Source of the DNA: Acidobacteriota bacterium
Lineage (GTDB): Bacteria > Acidobacteriota > Terriglobia > Acidiferrales > UBA7541
Reading direction: 5' to 3'
Assembly: GCA_013287135.1 (NCBI GenBank)
Contig: JABDEK010000024.1
Location: 1 to 50,156 of the forward strand
DNA: 50,156 bases
Part shown: positions 33,058 to 42,100 of the stretch, piece by piece
Position numbering within the stretch: position 1 is the first letter of the stretch
Layout of the letters: each line of letters opens with the position of its first letter
Translations under genes and position numbers: made by a program
Notes under the pieces: generated by a model
The model's database searches: none
What the model saw: the letters and a program-made list of their open reading frames with translations, nothing else
What the model was told of the DNA's origin: nothing

Positions 33058-33645
33058 ATGAAGCGCGAAGAAATTCTGAAGCTCCTCGAACTAGTAGGCG
33101 CAGTCCGCACCGGCCATTTCGAGCTTTCCAGCGGACGCCACAGCGGCACCTACATCCAGTGCGCGCTGGTCCTGGAGCATCCCGAACACGCCGAACAACT
33201 CGGCCGCGCTCTCGCCGATCTTTTCAGAGATCTTTCGGTTGCTTGCGTAGTTTCTCCGGCGCTGGGCGGAATCCTTGCTGGTTACGAAGTAGCGCGCGCC
33301 CTCGGCGTTCGCTCGCTCTTCGTCGAACGTGACCGTTCCGGTCAAATGGCCCTGCGCCGCGGCTTCGAGATCAACCCCGGCGAGCGCGTCCTGGTAATCG
33401 AAGATGTCTGGACCACTGGCGGGTCAACCCGTGAAGCTATCGGCGTGGTCGAAGAAGAAGGCGGCCTGGTGGTAGCCGCCGGGGCTTTGATTGACCGCAG
33501 CGGCGGCCGTCTTGAACTGAACGTCCCTTCGCGAGCTCTGCTTGAAATGGAAGTCCCCAGCTTCGAACCCGACGAGTGTCCCCTTTGCCGCGCCGGCGGC
33601 ACGCCCACACGCCCCGGCTCGCGCTACCTGCGGGCCCGATCGTAG
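33058..33645 (+). CDS. pyrE: Orotate phosphoribosyltransferase
   Basis: A 195-residue phosphoribosyltransferase that adds PRPP to orotate to give orotidine monophosphate in pyrimidine synthesis. The PRPP loop VLVIEDVWTTGGST (111-124) is complete, and the flexible-loop Lys/Arg region RDRSGQMALRRGF (91-103) precedes it. I start at ATG 33058, where KREEILKLLE opens the fold; a frame from 32977 adds 27 residues without a site. The last 30 residues include CPLCRAG and a basic tail, slightly longer than usual, as in other members of this subgroup. The gene stands alone; pyrimidine genes are not adjacent. Confidence 0.94.
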   Translation: MKREEILKLLELVGAVRTGHFELSSGRHSGTYIQCALVLEHPEHAEQLGRALADLFRDLSVACVVSPALGGILAGYEVARALGVRSLFVERDRSGQMALRRGFEINPGERVLVIEDVWTTGGSTREAIGVVEEEGGLVVAAGALIDRSGGRLELNVPSRALLEMEVPSFEPDECPLCRAGGTPTRPGSRYLRARS

Positions 33646-33738
33646 TTCCGGCTTCCGGAAACCAATTTCACTAGTAAGAGCCGCTGCGTCGTCAGACATC
33701 CCGCTGTTCCGCTGAAGCTACGCTGGGTCGCTTGCGCA

Positions 33739-33747
33739 TGCGATAAT
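33739..33747 (+). promoter_or_regulatory. Extended -10 promoter for truA, near-leaderless
   Basis: TGCGATAAT fits the TGn plus GATAAT pattern (five of six). Transcription would begin near 33754, only about 5 nt ahead of the truA ATG at 33759, which has no ribosome site. Leaderless translation is implied. Confidence 0.3.
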
Positions 33748-33758
33748 CCTTAGTACGC

Positions 33759-34571
33759 ATGCGCAACATCAAGCTCACGATCGCCTACGACGGCGCCGCC
33801 TTTCACGGCTGGCAGTTTCAGCCTGGCTTGGCAACGATCCAGGGCGCCATTAATGACGCAGCGCGCAAAATCACGGAAGAGAACGTCGTTGTGCACGGAG
33901 CGAGCCGCACGGACGCTGGCGTTCACGCGCTCGGACAGGCCGCCCACTTCAAGACCGCTTCGAATCTGGCAGCCCCCGAACTTCAACGCGCTCTAAACGC
34001 TCTGCTGCCTCCGGCGATCCGCATCGTCGAGTGCCAAGAAGTGGGACACGATTTTCACGCACGCTGGCTGGCGCAGGGAAAAACGTATCGCTTTCGAATC
34101 TATCGCGGCCGCGTTCTTCCTCCCTTCGATTTTGGCCGCGCTTATCATTATCCAGGGCCACTCGATGAAGCCGCGATGTCCGCCGCGGCGCGCCTCTTTG
34201 AAGGCGAACACGATTTCACGACATTTGCCGCATCCTCAGGCTCCGACGACGTGGACGGCGAACGCGACATGCTGCGTCTAATTTATTCTTCTGAAATCGC
34301 GCGCCCGCCTGAAGCCGACGAAATCCATTATGTGGTTCACGGCCGCTCGTTCCTACGCTACATGGTGCGGAAAATTGTTGGCACGCTGCTGGAAGTTGGC
34401 CGAGGGCGTCTCGCGCCGGAAGACATTCCACAAATTTTTGAATTGCGCGACCGTTCGCGTTCAGGCCCCACCGTGCCGCCCGAGGGCCTCTATCTTGTCG
34501 CACTCGATTATCCCGACCCCACGGACTCGCTTGCTTCCTCCGCTGCGCGCCGCCGCGCTTTACAAACCTAG
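33759..34571 (+). CDS. truA: tRNA pseudouridine synthase A
   Basis: A 270-residue enzyme that makes pseudouridine at positions 38 to 40 of tRNA anticodon arms. The catalytic motif GASRTDAGVHA places Asp52. The TruA halves are present: LTIAYDGAAFHGWQFQPGLATIQG at the N-terminus and HGRSFLRYMVRKIVGTLLEVGRG near the C-terminus. Length is typical (250 to 280). No ribosome site precedes the ATG. The aldehyde-dehydrogenase gene starts 68 nt after its stop. The last residues (SAARRRALQT) may be unconserved. Confidence 0.95.
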   Translation: MRNIKLTIAYDGAAFHGWQFQPGLATIQGAINDAARKITEENVVVHGASRTDAGVHALGQAAHFKTASNLAAPELQRALNALLPPAIRIVECQEVGHDFHARWLAQGKTYRFRIYRGRVLPPFDFGRAYHYPGPLDEAAMSAAARLFEGEHDFTTFAASSGSDDVDGERDMLRLIYSSEIARPPEADEIHYVVHGRSFLRYMVRKIVGTLLEVGRGRLAPEDIPQIFELRDRSRSGPTVPPEGLYLVALDYPDPTDSLASSAARRRALQT

Positions 34572-34623
34572 CGGAGACCTTTCTGCGCAAGGGGATTGGC
34601 GTCATAGCGACAGCCAAATCAGG

Positions 34624-34629
34624 TACAAT
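34624..34629 (+). promoter_or_regulatory. Candidate -10 box for aldehyde dehydrogenase gene
   Basis: TACAAT (five of six) in the 68-nt gap behind truA. A start point near 34636 is 3 nt before the ATG at 34639, again without a ribosome site. The -35 box is not visible. Confidence 0.25.
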
Positions 34630-34638
34630 CGCGAAAAG

Positions 34639-36243
34639 ATGGCCGTAACTCCACAGTCGCTGCCGATGCCCGTCGCTTCCGACCGAACTTTTGTCGATTC
34701 GATCGATCCAGCCACGAACGAAGTAATTGCGCGCTACCCGGCCACGAGTCTCGACGATCTCCCGGCAATTATTGAACGCGCCCGTAACGCCCAAAAAGAA
34801 TGGTCTGCGCGATCGCTAGCTCATCGCTGCGCAGCGTTGCTCCGCCTTCGCGACGCGATTTATTCTCGCCGCGACGACGTCGCGAGCGTCATCTCGCGCG
34901 AAACCGGCAAGCCTCGCGTTGAAGCCATTCTTTCCGAAGTCCTCCTCGCGCTCGATACCACAGACTTCCTGGCGCGTCAGGCGCCTGCTTGGCTTCGTCC
35001 CGAGCGCGTTCCGCATCACAATCTCGCGCTGCGAGCAAAATCAGGTTGGACGGAATTTCATCCACACGGAGTCGTCGCAGTCATTTCGCCCTGGAACTAT
35101 CCGTTCGCCATTCCGGTCGCGCAAATTGTTCCGGCGCTCGTCGCGGGCAACGCTGTTTTGTTGAAACCGTCTGAGCTGACTCCTGGAACGGGCGCGCTCA
35201 TCGGCGAACTGATCGAACAAGCGAGATTTCCGATTGATCTCGTGCAAGTCCTGCAAGGAGCCGGAGACCTCGGTGCAGCCATCATGGACGTGGGTCCCGA
35301 TAAAGTGTTTTTCACCGGCAGCATGAGCTCTGGCCGTCGTATCGCCGAGTCATGCGGACGAAAACTGATCCCGTCCGTGCTCGAATTAGGCGGGAAGGAC
35401 GCGATGATCGTTCTCGCCGACGCCAATCTCGAAACCGCGTCCAGCGCCGCCGTCTGGGGCGGCTTTACAAATTGTGGACAGGCATGCCTCTCGGTCGAAC
35501 GTATTTATGTGGAACAAGATGTCGCCGAACAATTCATCCAACTCTGCGTAGAAAAAACAAAAAAGCTCCGCTTAGGCCCGGCCTCGGATCGCAACGCTGA
35601 ACTCGGCCCCATGATTCGCCTGCGCCAGCTCGAAAAAGTCGAGCAGCAATTGCGCGAAGCCGTCGAACGCGGCGCCGAAATTCTCACCGGTGGGAATCGT
35701 CGCTCAGACCTCGGACCAAATTTCCTCGAGCCCACAGTTGTCACTCGCGTGAACCACTCTATACAACTCATGCGCGACGAAACCTTCGGCCCGGTAATCG
35801 CGATACAAGCTGTTGCCTCGGCGGAAGAAGCCATCGCCCTAGCGAACGATTCGCCCTTCGGACTGAGCGCCAGCGTGTGGACCGCGGATTCGCGTCACGG
35901 CGCCGAAATTGCATCGCGGGTTCGTGCAGGCTCGGTAATGGTCAACGACGTCGCCAGCTATTACGGCGCCTGCGAAGCCCCGCACGGCGGACGCGGCGCC
36001 AGCGGTTGGGGACGCACGCACTCTCGCCTTGGACTGCTCGAAATGGTTCAAGTAAAATATATTGATGTTGACCGTCTGCCGCGCATCGCGAAATCCTGGT
36101 GGTTCGGTTACACTGCGGAGCTTGCCGTTGCGGCCGGCAGTCTTGTGGAAATGCTTTTCGCGCCAAGCTGGAAGAAGCGCTTCGCCGCGCTCGCAAAGAA
36201 CCATGGCGCCCGCGGCCTAATCTTCCGCCGCAACCTAATTTAG
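34639..36243 (+). CDS. Aldehyde dehydrogenase family protein with C-terminal extension
   Basis: A 534-residue NAD(P)-dependent aldehyde dehydrogenase. The catalytic Cys283 (GQACLS) and Glu249 (LELGGKD) are present, together with the WNYPF dinucleotide-binding stretch and KPSELTP (about 178). Most family enzymes end by 480; here about 50 residues follow with a hydrophobic, amphipathic stretch (WWFGYTAELAVAAGSL) and a basic end, as in membrane-associated fatty aldehyde dehydrogenases. The substrate cannot be named. The ATG at 34639 begins the conserved part; an open frame back to 34330 lies in truA. Possible alternatives: succinate-semialdehyde or long-chain aldehyde oxidation. Confidence 0.9.
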   Translation: MAVTPQSLPMPVASDRTFVDSIDPATNEVIARYPATSLDDLPAIIERARNAQKEWSARSLAHRCAALLRLRDAIYSRRDDVASVISRETGKPRVEAILSEVLLALDTTDFLARQAPAWLRPERVPHHNLALRAKSGWTEFHPHGVVAVISPWNYPFAIPVAQIVPALVAGNAVLLKPSELTPGTGALIGELIEQARFPIDLVQVLQGAGDLGAAIMDVGPDKVFFTGSMSSGRRIAESCGRKLIPSVLELGGKDAMIVLADANLETASSAAVWGGFTNCGQACLSVERIYVEQDVAEQFIQLCVEKTKKLRLGPASDRNAELGPMIRLRQLEKVEQQLREAVERGAEILTGGNRRSDLGPNFLEPTVVTRVNHSIQLMRDETFGPVIAIQAVASAEEAIALANDSPFGLSASVWTADSRHGAEIASRVRAGSVMVNDVASYYGACEAPHGGRGASGWGRTHSRLGLLEMVQVKYIDVDRLPRIAKSWWFGYTAELAVAAGSLVEMLFAPSWKKRFAALAKNHGARGLIFRRNLI

Positions 36244-36264
36244 GCAAGGGTTTAAGGTGTAAAG

Positions 36265-36290
36265 GTAGAGCCGGGGCCTTCAGCCCGGCA
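36265..36290. repeat. Short palindromic intergenic repeat, copy A
   Basis: GTAGAGCCGGGGCCTTCAGC and the following CCGGCA form an imperfect palindrome with GCCGGG/CCCGGC arms (36270-36275, 36284-36289). It shares GTAG, the core GGCCTTCAG and CCGGC with the element at 47113-47138. Confidence 0.55.
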
Positions 36291-36331
36291 TCTTGCTTTT
36301 TTCATCAGCCTCCGGACCAAGGAGCCATAGA

Positions 36332-36730
36332 ATGCCAGACGAAGCCGTCCCAGAAACTTCCGCGAAGCCGCCGAGCGCAACTACTCCGAGCGCCCCGGTA
36401 TCGCCGACTTCGGCGGCGCCGGCATCGCCCGCTGGTCCGGCGGCTGCGACGGCCGGTCGCGGCTCAGCCGGTGCGGCAACAGCCGCAGCTGAGCCCGCGG
36501 TTCCCGAAGCGCCAAAAGTTAAGCCGAAAAAAGCCACCCAGCGCGCCTGCGACGAAAAAGACGCCAAGGGAAAGCTCTGTTGCGGCCATTTGAAGCGCTG
36601 GTACGATTATCCGAAGGAAATCGAAGCGCTGGTCGGCGCAAAAATCGAAGTATACCGCTGCGAATTCTGCAAAACGCTCTACACGCCAGACCGTTCGCAG
36701 CCGCCCCACAGCTACACTCTGCGCTACTAG
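36332..36730 (+). CDS. Ala/Pro-rich protein with Cys-rich C-terminal domain
   Basis: A 132-residue protein I do not recognise. Residues 1-65 are a disordered Ala/Pro/Ser/Thr/Gly tract. The C-terminal part is compact: Cys residues in ACDEKDAKGKLCCGH and YRCEFCKTLY form a CC plus CxxC arrangement that suggests a zinc site or a thiol pair, followed by an aromatic end (HSYTLRY). The ATG at 36332 has a good ribosome site (AAGGAG, 36319-36324, 7 nt apart), so the gene is real. No signal peptide is seen. It sits between the aldehyde dehydrogenase and the LeuA-like gene with no obvious link to either. Confidence 0.75.
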   Translation: MPDEAVPETSAKPPSATTPSAPVSPTSAAPASPAGPAAATAGRGSAGAATAAAEPAVPEAPKVKPKKATQRACDEKDAKGKLCCGHLKRWYDYPKEIEALVGAKIEVYRCEFCKTLYTPDRSQPPHSYTLRY

Positions 36731-36778
36731 CTGTCGTAGCGTTTTAAGTTTGGTTGTGCGTCGTTTTCGTTTTTAGTT

Positions 36779-36806
36779 GTCATCCCGAGCGCAGCGAGGG
36801 ACCTGC
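36779..36806. repeat. Interspersed 28-bp repeat element ahead of LeuA-like gene
   Basis: Starts GTCATCCCGAGCGC and ends in GGGACCTGC. From memory, near-identical strings such as GTCATCC-type GAGCG elements are scattered in many bacterial genomes. The inner part CCCGAGC-GCA-GCGAGGG is an imperfect hairpin. It ends 24 nt before the LeuA-like ATG, so it would lie in its leader or promoter. Confidence 0.55.
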
Positions 36807-36829
36807 TTCTTACAGTTTTTGCCGTTACA

Positions 36830-38086
36830 ATGAAACACGAACTCATACACGACTGGAACACCTACACCGGCGCTGAAATTCCCACGGAACGTCACGTCAC
36901 GCTCAACGACGAAACGCTCCGCGACGGCTTGCAAAACCCTTCCGTCCACGATCCCAGCATCGCGGAAAAAATCGAAATTCTGCACCTGATGGAATCGCTC
37001 GGCATCGAGACAGTGAACATCGGCCTCCCGGGCGCCGGCCCGCGTGCCTATTCCGATACGGAAGCTCTCGCCCGCGAAATCGTCAGCGCAAAAATGAAAA
37101 TCCGTCCCAATTGCGCCGCGCGCACCCACAAAAACGACATCAAGCCGATCATCGAGATTTCCGAACGGGTCGGCAGGCCCATTGAAGCGGCCACTTTCAT
37201 CGGCTCCAGCCCCATTCGCCGCCTGGTGGAAGATTGGACCGTCGATCATCTCCAACGCACCACCGAAGAAGCCGTAAAATTCGCCGCCGCCGCTGGCCTA
37301 CCAGTGATGTACGTTACTGAGGACACGATTCGCACCGACCCGTCCACCGTGATCACTTTATATTCCACAGCCATACGTTCCGGCGCCCGCGCCATCGTTC
37401 TATGCGACACAGTCGGCCACGCCACTCCTCGCGGCGCATTCAATCTCGTAAAGTTCGCAATCGAAGAAGTCGTGAAACCATCGGGAGAAAAAATCCGCGT
37501 GGACTGGCACGGCCACAATGACCGCGGCCTGGCTATCGCCAACTCTCTCGCAGCCATCGCAGCCGGCGCTGACCAAGTCCACGCCGCCGCCTTGGCATTG
37601 GGCGAACGCGTAGGCAACACCCCGATGGAATTGATGCTCGTGAATCTGCGGCTGCTAGGCCTGATCGATCGCGACCTCTCCACCCTAAAACAATATTCCC
37701 GCGCGGTAGCCAAAGCCACCCATACCGAAATTCCGCCCAATTATCCTGTAGTCGGACGCGACGCCTTCCGCACCGCCACCGGCGTCCACGCCGCTGCGAT
37801 CGTAAAAGCCTACAAGAAAAACGATCACGAGCTCGCCAACTCCATCTACAGCGGCGTGCCCTCGCATCTGTTCGGCCTGGAACAGGTAATCGAAGTAGGC
37901 CCGCTCAGCGGCCGCTCCAACGTAGTCTTTTGGCTCGAAAAACGAGGCGTTCCAGTCACCGACAAGCTTGTCGACCACATTTTCAATGCCGCCAAACAAT
38001 CCGAGCGCGTCCTCACCGAAGAAGAAATCCTCGCCTTGTTGGGTTCCTCCACGCCCGCACCAAATAAAATTGCCAAAACTCCTTGA
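36830..38086 (+). CDS. Isopropylmalate/homocitrate synthase-family enzyme
   Basis: A 418-residue HMGL-like acyltransferase of the 2-isopropylmalate synthase family. The catalytic DETLRDGLQ (27-35) and the metal-binding HxH at His227/His229 (DWHGHNDRG) are intact, followed by ALGERVGNTPME (255-267), where isopropylmalate synthases usually read GNC. The length equals catalytic plus communication parts; the C-terminal LeuA regulatory domain (about 120 residues) is missing, so leucine feedback in the usual form is unlikely. Isopropylmalate, citramalate or homocitrate synthesis are all possible. leuC and leuD are 10 kb away on the other strand. A 28-bp repeat lies directly upstream. Confidence 0.85.
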   Translation: MKHELIHDWNTYTGAEIPTERHVTLNDETLRDGLQNPSVHDPSIAEKIEILHLMESLGIETVNIGLPGAGPRAYSDTEALAREIVSAKMKIRPNCAARTHKNDIKPIIEISERVGRPIEAATFIGSSPIRRLVEDWTVDHLQRTTEEAVKFAAAAGLPVMYVTEDTIRTDPSTVITLYSTAIRSGARAIVLCDTVGHATPRGAFNLVKFAIEEVVKPSGEKIRVDWHGHNDRGLAIANSLAAIAAGADQVHAAALALGERVGNTPMELMLVNLRLLGLIDRDLSTLKQYSRAVAKATHTEIPPNYPVVGRDAFRTATGVHAAAIVKAYKKNDHELANSIYSGVPSHLFGLEQVIEVGPLSGRSNVVFWLEKRGVPVTDKLVDHIFNAAKQSERVLTEEEILALLGSSTPAPNKIAKTP

Positions 38087-38154
38087 ATCACCGGGACTCT
38101 CTTCGCATCGAATTCCCGCAGCGGGGTGAGGATGGCGCCAATGGCGACGGAAGC

Positions 38155-38182
38155 TTGAGGTGCGGCGCTCTAGTGATAGAAT
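38155..38182 (+). promoter_or_regulatory. Promoter for exported SAM-hydrolase gene
   Basis: TTGAGG (38155-38160) and TAGAAT (38177-38182) are 16 nt apart, and TGA before the -10 box gives the TGn extension. The 5' leader would be about 63 nt. Confidence 0.45.
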
Positions 38183-38251
38183 GTCGCGCACTTGGGGTCG
38201 AATCTAAAAGTTCTGTCGAAATAATTTAACCCTGCTCACTCGGAGGTGCGG

Positions 38252-39178
38252 ATGCGTTCCACTCGCAATCAATTCTTAGTCGCCTTTTTCCTGCTCCTTG
38301 TCGCGGCCTTTGCCGGCCACGCCCAGGGAGCCCATCAGGATCAGAATCCTTCCAAGAACGCCAACCCGCGCCCCGCGATAGTTTTCATGACCGATTTCGG
38401 CGTCGCCAACGACGCCGTCGCCATCTGCAAAGCCGTGATTCTCGGCATCGTTCCCGATGTCCGCATCATGGACATCACGCACCAGGTCACTCCGTTCTCC
38501 ATCGAAGAAGCTTCGCGATTTCTCGCCGGTGTTTCGCCTTACTACCCTTCCGGCACTGTTTTCCTCGTCGTCGTCGACCCCGGAGTAGGTACCTCGCGCA
38601 AAGCCATCATCGTGAAGACCAAGAAAGGTCAATATTTCGATCTGCCCGATAACGGAATCATCACGCCGGTTGCGGATCGCGACGGCGTGGAAGGTGTGCG
38701 CGAGATTACCAACACGGCCTGGATGATCGGCGACAAAGTTTCTTCCACATTTCATGGCCGCGATATTTTTTCGCCCTCAGCAGCGCATTTGGCCGCGGGA
38801 GAAGATTGGACGCAAGCCGGCCCCGAAGTAAAAGATTTGGTTCGGCTGAAGCCCAGTGTGGCGATCACGGACACGAAAGGAATCAGCGGAGAAGTTATCG
38901 GCCTCGACGATCCCTATGGCAGCCTGATTACAAACATTCAAGGAGATGATTTCAAACAGCTCGGCTACGCCATAGGCGAAAATGTAACCGTCCAGATTGC
39001 CAATAAGCCGTATAAGTTTCCCTACGTGAAAACCTTCATGGATGTGCCGGTCGGCCAGGCCTTGCTTTACATCGACTCGCGCGGCCGCGTGGGCTTCGCA
39101 CTCAACGAGCGTGATTTTTCCAAGACCTATAAGATTTCGCCGCCAGTTCCGGTCTTTATTCCGCACAAAAGTAAATAA
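38252..39178 (+). CDS. Exported SAM hydroxide adenosyltransferase-like protein
   Basis: A 308-residue member of the DUF62 (SAM hydroxide adenosyltransferase/chlorinase) family, which cleaves S-adenosylmethionine into adenosine and methionine. The N-terminal MTDFG (46-50), MDITHQV (73-79), VVDPGVG (107-113), FHGRDIFSP and a late DPYGSLITNI are family marks. Residues 1-25 are a signal peptide (hydrophobic core 8-20, cleavage near GHAQ), so this copy should be exported, whereas most are cytoplasmic. I use ATG 38252 because CGGAGG ends 5 nt upstream; GTG 38246 in frame adds two residues. Start of the following receptor gene is 17 nt downstream, so they are likely coexpressed. The substrate outside the cell is unknown. 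Confidence 0.88.
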   Translation: MRSTRNQFLVAFFLLLVAAFAGHAQGAHQDQNPSKNANPRPAIVFMTDFGVANDAVAICKAVILGIVPDVRIMDITHQVTPFSIEEASRFLAGVSPYYPSGTVFLVVVDPGVGTSRKAIIVKTKKGQYFDLPDNGIITPVADRDGVEGVREITNTAWMIGDKVSSTFHGRDIFSPSAAHLAAGEDWTQAGPEVKDLVRLKPSVAITDTKGISGEVIGLDDPYGSLITNIQGDDFKQLGYAIGENVTVQIANKPYKFPYVKTFMDVPVGQALLYIDSRGRVGFALNERDFSKTYKISPPVPVFIPHKSK

Positions 39179-39194
39179 ATCCAGGGAGGACTCC

Positions 39195-42100
39195 GTGCAC
39201 GCACGCCGAGACTTGTTCAAATACAATTTCCGCAAACGCACGGCCGTCGCCATGTTCACCCTGGCGGTCCTCGCCGGCATGTCCCTACCGATTCGCGCCC
39301 AAAGTTTTCGTGGCTCGATTCGCGGCACGGTCACAGACCCTTCGGGCGCGGTGATTGTGGGAGCAAAAATAAACGTAAAGAGCTCAGCGACGGGATTCAC
39401 TCGTGATGTAATCAGCCTTGCGGACGGGAGTTTTGTTGTACCAGAGCTTCCGGCTGGCGAATACACGGTGAGTGTTTCTTCGCCTGGATTCACTACTTTT
39501 GCCGACAAGGCCATCGTCCGGGTAGGCGAGGAGACGACCTTCGACGTGCCACTACCGATCGGTCAGGTGGAAAAGTATTTTGTGACGACGGTTACCCCTG
39601 TGGTCGAAACTACCGAGGATGTGCTCGGCGGCACCGTGGACCAAACACTCGTCGCCGAACTTCCGCTGAACGGCCGCGACTTCGGCAAACTTGTCGCGCT
39701 CGTCCCCGGTGTGATCGTAGAAGGCTCAGGCGTTGCCGGCACGGAGAAGGGCTTCGGCCAGTTCAATATCAACGGCCAGCGCGATCGCTCAAATAACTAC
39801 ACCCTCGATGGCACCGATAACAACGATCCCTGGTTCAACAATTCCGCGCTAAATCAGGTAGGCATCACCGGCGCACCCGCAACGTTGCTTCCCATCGATG
39901 CGATTCAGGAATTCAATCTGCAATCGCAGTTTCCCGCGGAATACGGACGCAATACAGGCGGCGTCGTTAACATCATCACAAAATCCGGCACCAACGACTT
40001 CCATGGTTCCGCATTTGAATACGCCCGCAACTCCTTTTGGGATGCGCGAAATTACTTTGACCCTGTCGGCACTCCGCATACGCAATTCATCAACAATCAG
40101 TTTGGCGGATCTTTCGGCGGCCCAATTATTCACGATAAGACGTTTTTCTTCGGCGCCTATGAGGGCCAGCGCGAACGTGTCGGCTCGGACTTTGATTTCA
40201 CCCTGCCCACCGTCTCGGAAATAAACTCTGCTCGCGCTCTCGCGCTCAGCAAAAATCCAGCCATCAATACCGCACCGCTCGATGCCATCCTCAGCTATTT
40301 TCCTGTGAACAATACAAGTGTGAATACCGTTCCAGGCTCGGTGAAGGACTTCAACGACTTGGACAATTTCATCCTGAAACTCGATCACCGTTTCAACGCC
40401 ATCAATTCTTTCGCCGTGCGCTATGCTTTCGGACAAAGTGACCAGAAATTTCCGCTCGGCTCGCTAGGCGGCTTCGGCAGCGGCTCGCGCTTGCCGGGCT
40501 TCCAACAAATTTCTCCCACGCGCGTGCAGGTCGTTTCAGCAAGCTTCCTCTCCGCTCTCAGTGCCACGCACATCAACGAGTTGCGCTTCGGTTACACGCG
40601 CTTGCGCAATTCGTTTACTTCGCAGGACGCAGTCAGTCCGATTTCCGGCCTCCCCGATTTTGGAACCGGGCTCCCTGGTATCCCGGAAATAGATTTCGGT
40701 GGTTTAATGGAAAATCTCGGCGCCACAGCGTTCAGCGTTCCGCGTGCGCGTATCAGCCAAAATTATCAGATTCTCGATAATTTCACGTGGATCAAAGGCG
40801 CTCACACGCTAAAGTTTGGCGGAGAATATCGCCGGACTTGGGTCAGCGCCTTCAACGACAATCTCGGACGCGGCCTGATCGAGTTCGGGCCTACCGGTCT
40901 CGACCCCACGGACCCCATCATCGACACCCTGGCAAACTTTTATCTGGGATATTTTTGCGACATGATGAATACGGGCACGAATTGCCCCGGATTCGCGGAA
41001 GGAAATATCGGAAACACGCAGCGCACCACTTACAACAATGGCTTGGCCTTCTTCGCCCAAGACGAATTTCGCGTGCGCTCGAATCTCACGATCACTTACG
41101 GCCTGCGTTGGGAGTATTTCGGCCCCATCAGCGAAAAAAATAATCTCCTTTACAATTTTTCCGGCCCTTTTTCCGCCGACTCTCAGCTTGTAAGAGTCGG
41201 TACCGACGGCTTAAGCGGCGCCTATAAGCGCGATCTGAATAACTTCGGCCCGCGCCTCGCCGTGGCATGGAGCCCATTCCAAAACACCGTGGTCCGTGCT
41301 GGGTACGGCATCTATTACGATTACATCCCGCAAGATCTCATGATCGCGAATTTCACGACCGTCGCCGGCATCGCCACGAATCCAGCAGGTCCCCGGGCGG
41401 TGCTGCCGCTCGCATTCAACTCGGCCGCCTGGAATGGAACCGCAACTGGCCCCGTTTTCTCCTCCGTCACGAGCGGTCCATTCCCGATTTTCGTCACAAC
41501 TCACGATTTGGCTACGCCCTACGCTGGTGAATGGAATCTCAACATTCAGCAGCAAATCTCCAAAGGCGCAGCGATTGAAATCGGCTATGTAGGAAGCAAA
41601 GGAACGCGCCTCGTCCGCCTGTACGACGCGAACCAGGACGACATCAACACGAATTACGGCGAGATCGACACGTTTGCCACTAACTCCGCTTCCACCTATA
41701 ACGCTCTCCAGGTTCAGGCGCGCTTCAACAACTGGCATCGCTTCTCCGGTTTCTCCGCCTACGTTTTTTCCAAATCGCTCGATGGCGCTTCCGATGGTAT
41801 CGATTTCAATTTCTCAAGCGCCGCATTCCCGCAAAACTCAGACGACTTGCAAGCTGAGAAGGGCCCGTCGACATTCGACGCCAGGCATCGCTGGACCACC
41901 GCGCTCAACTACTCCGTTCCGATCTGGAGCAGGTTACCTTCTCGCCTTGCGCAGGGATGGGGCTGGAACACGATCGTCACCGTTATGTCTGGTCAACCGA
42001 TTGGGATCATTACACCGAATGGCATATTCAACGCCGATAGCTCGGACAATTTTCATCAGCGGCCTGACGTGGTTCCCGGTGTTAACCAGATTCTTGGCGG

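Noticed and set aside
38777..39514. Minus-strand open frame opposite the SAM-hydrolase and receptor genes
   Set aside because: Antisense shadow of two genes with clear signal peptides and family motifs.
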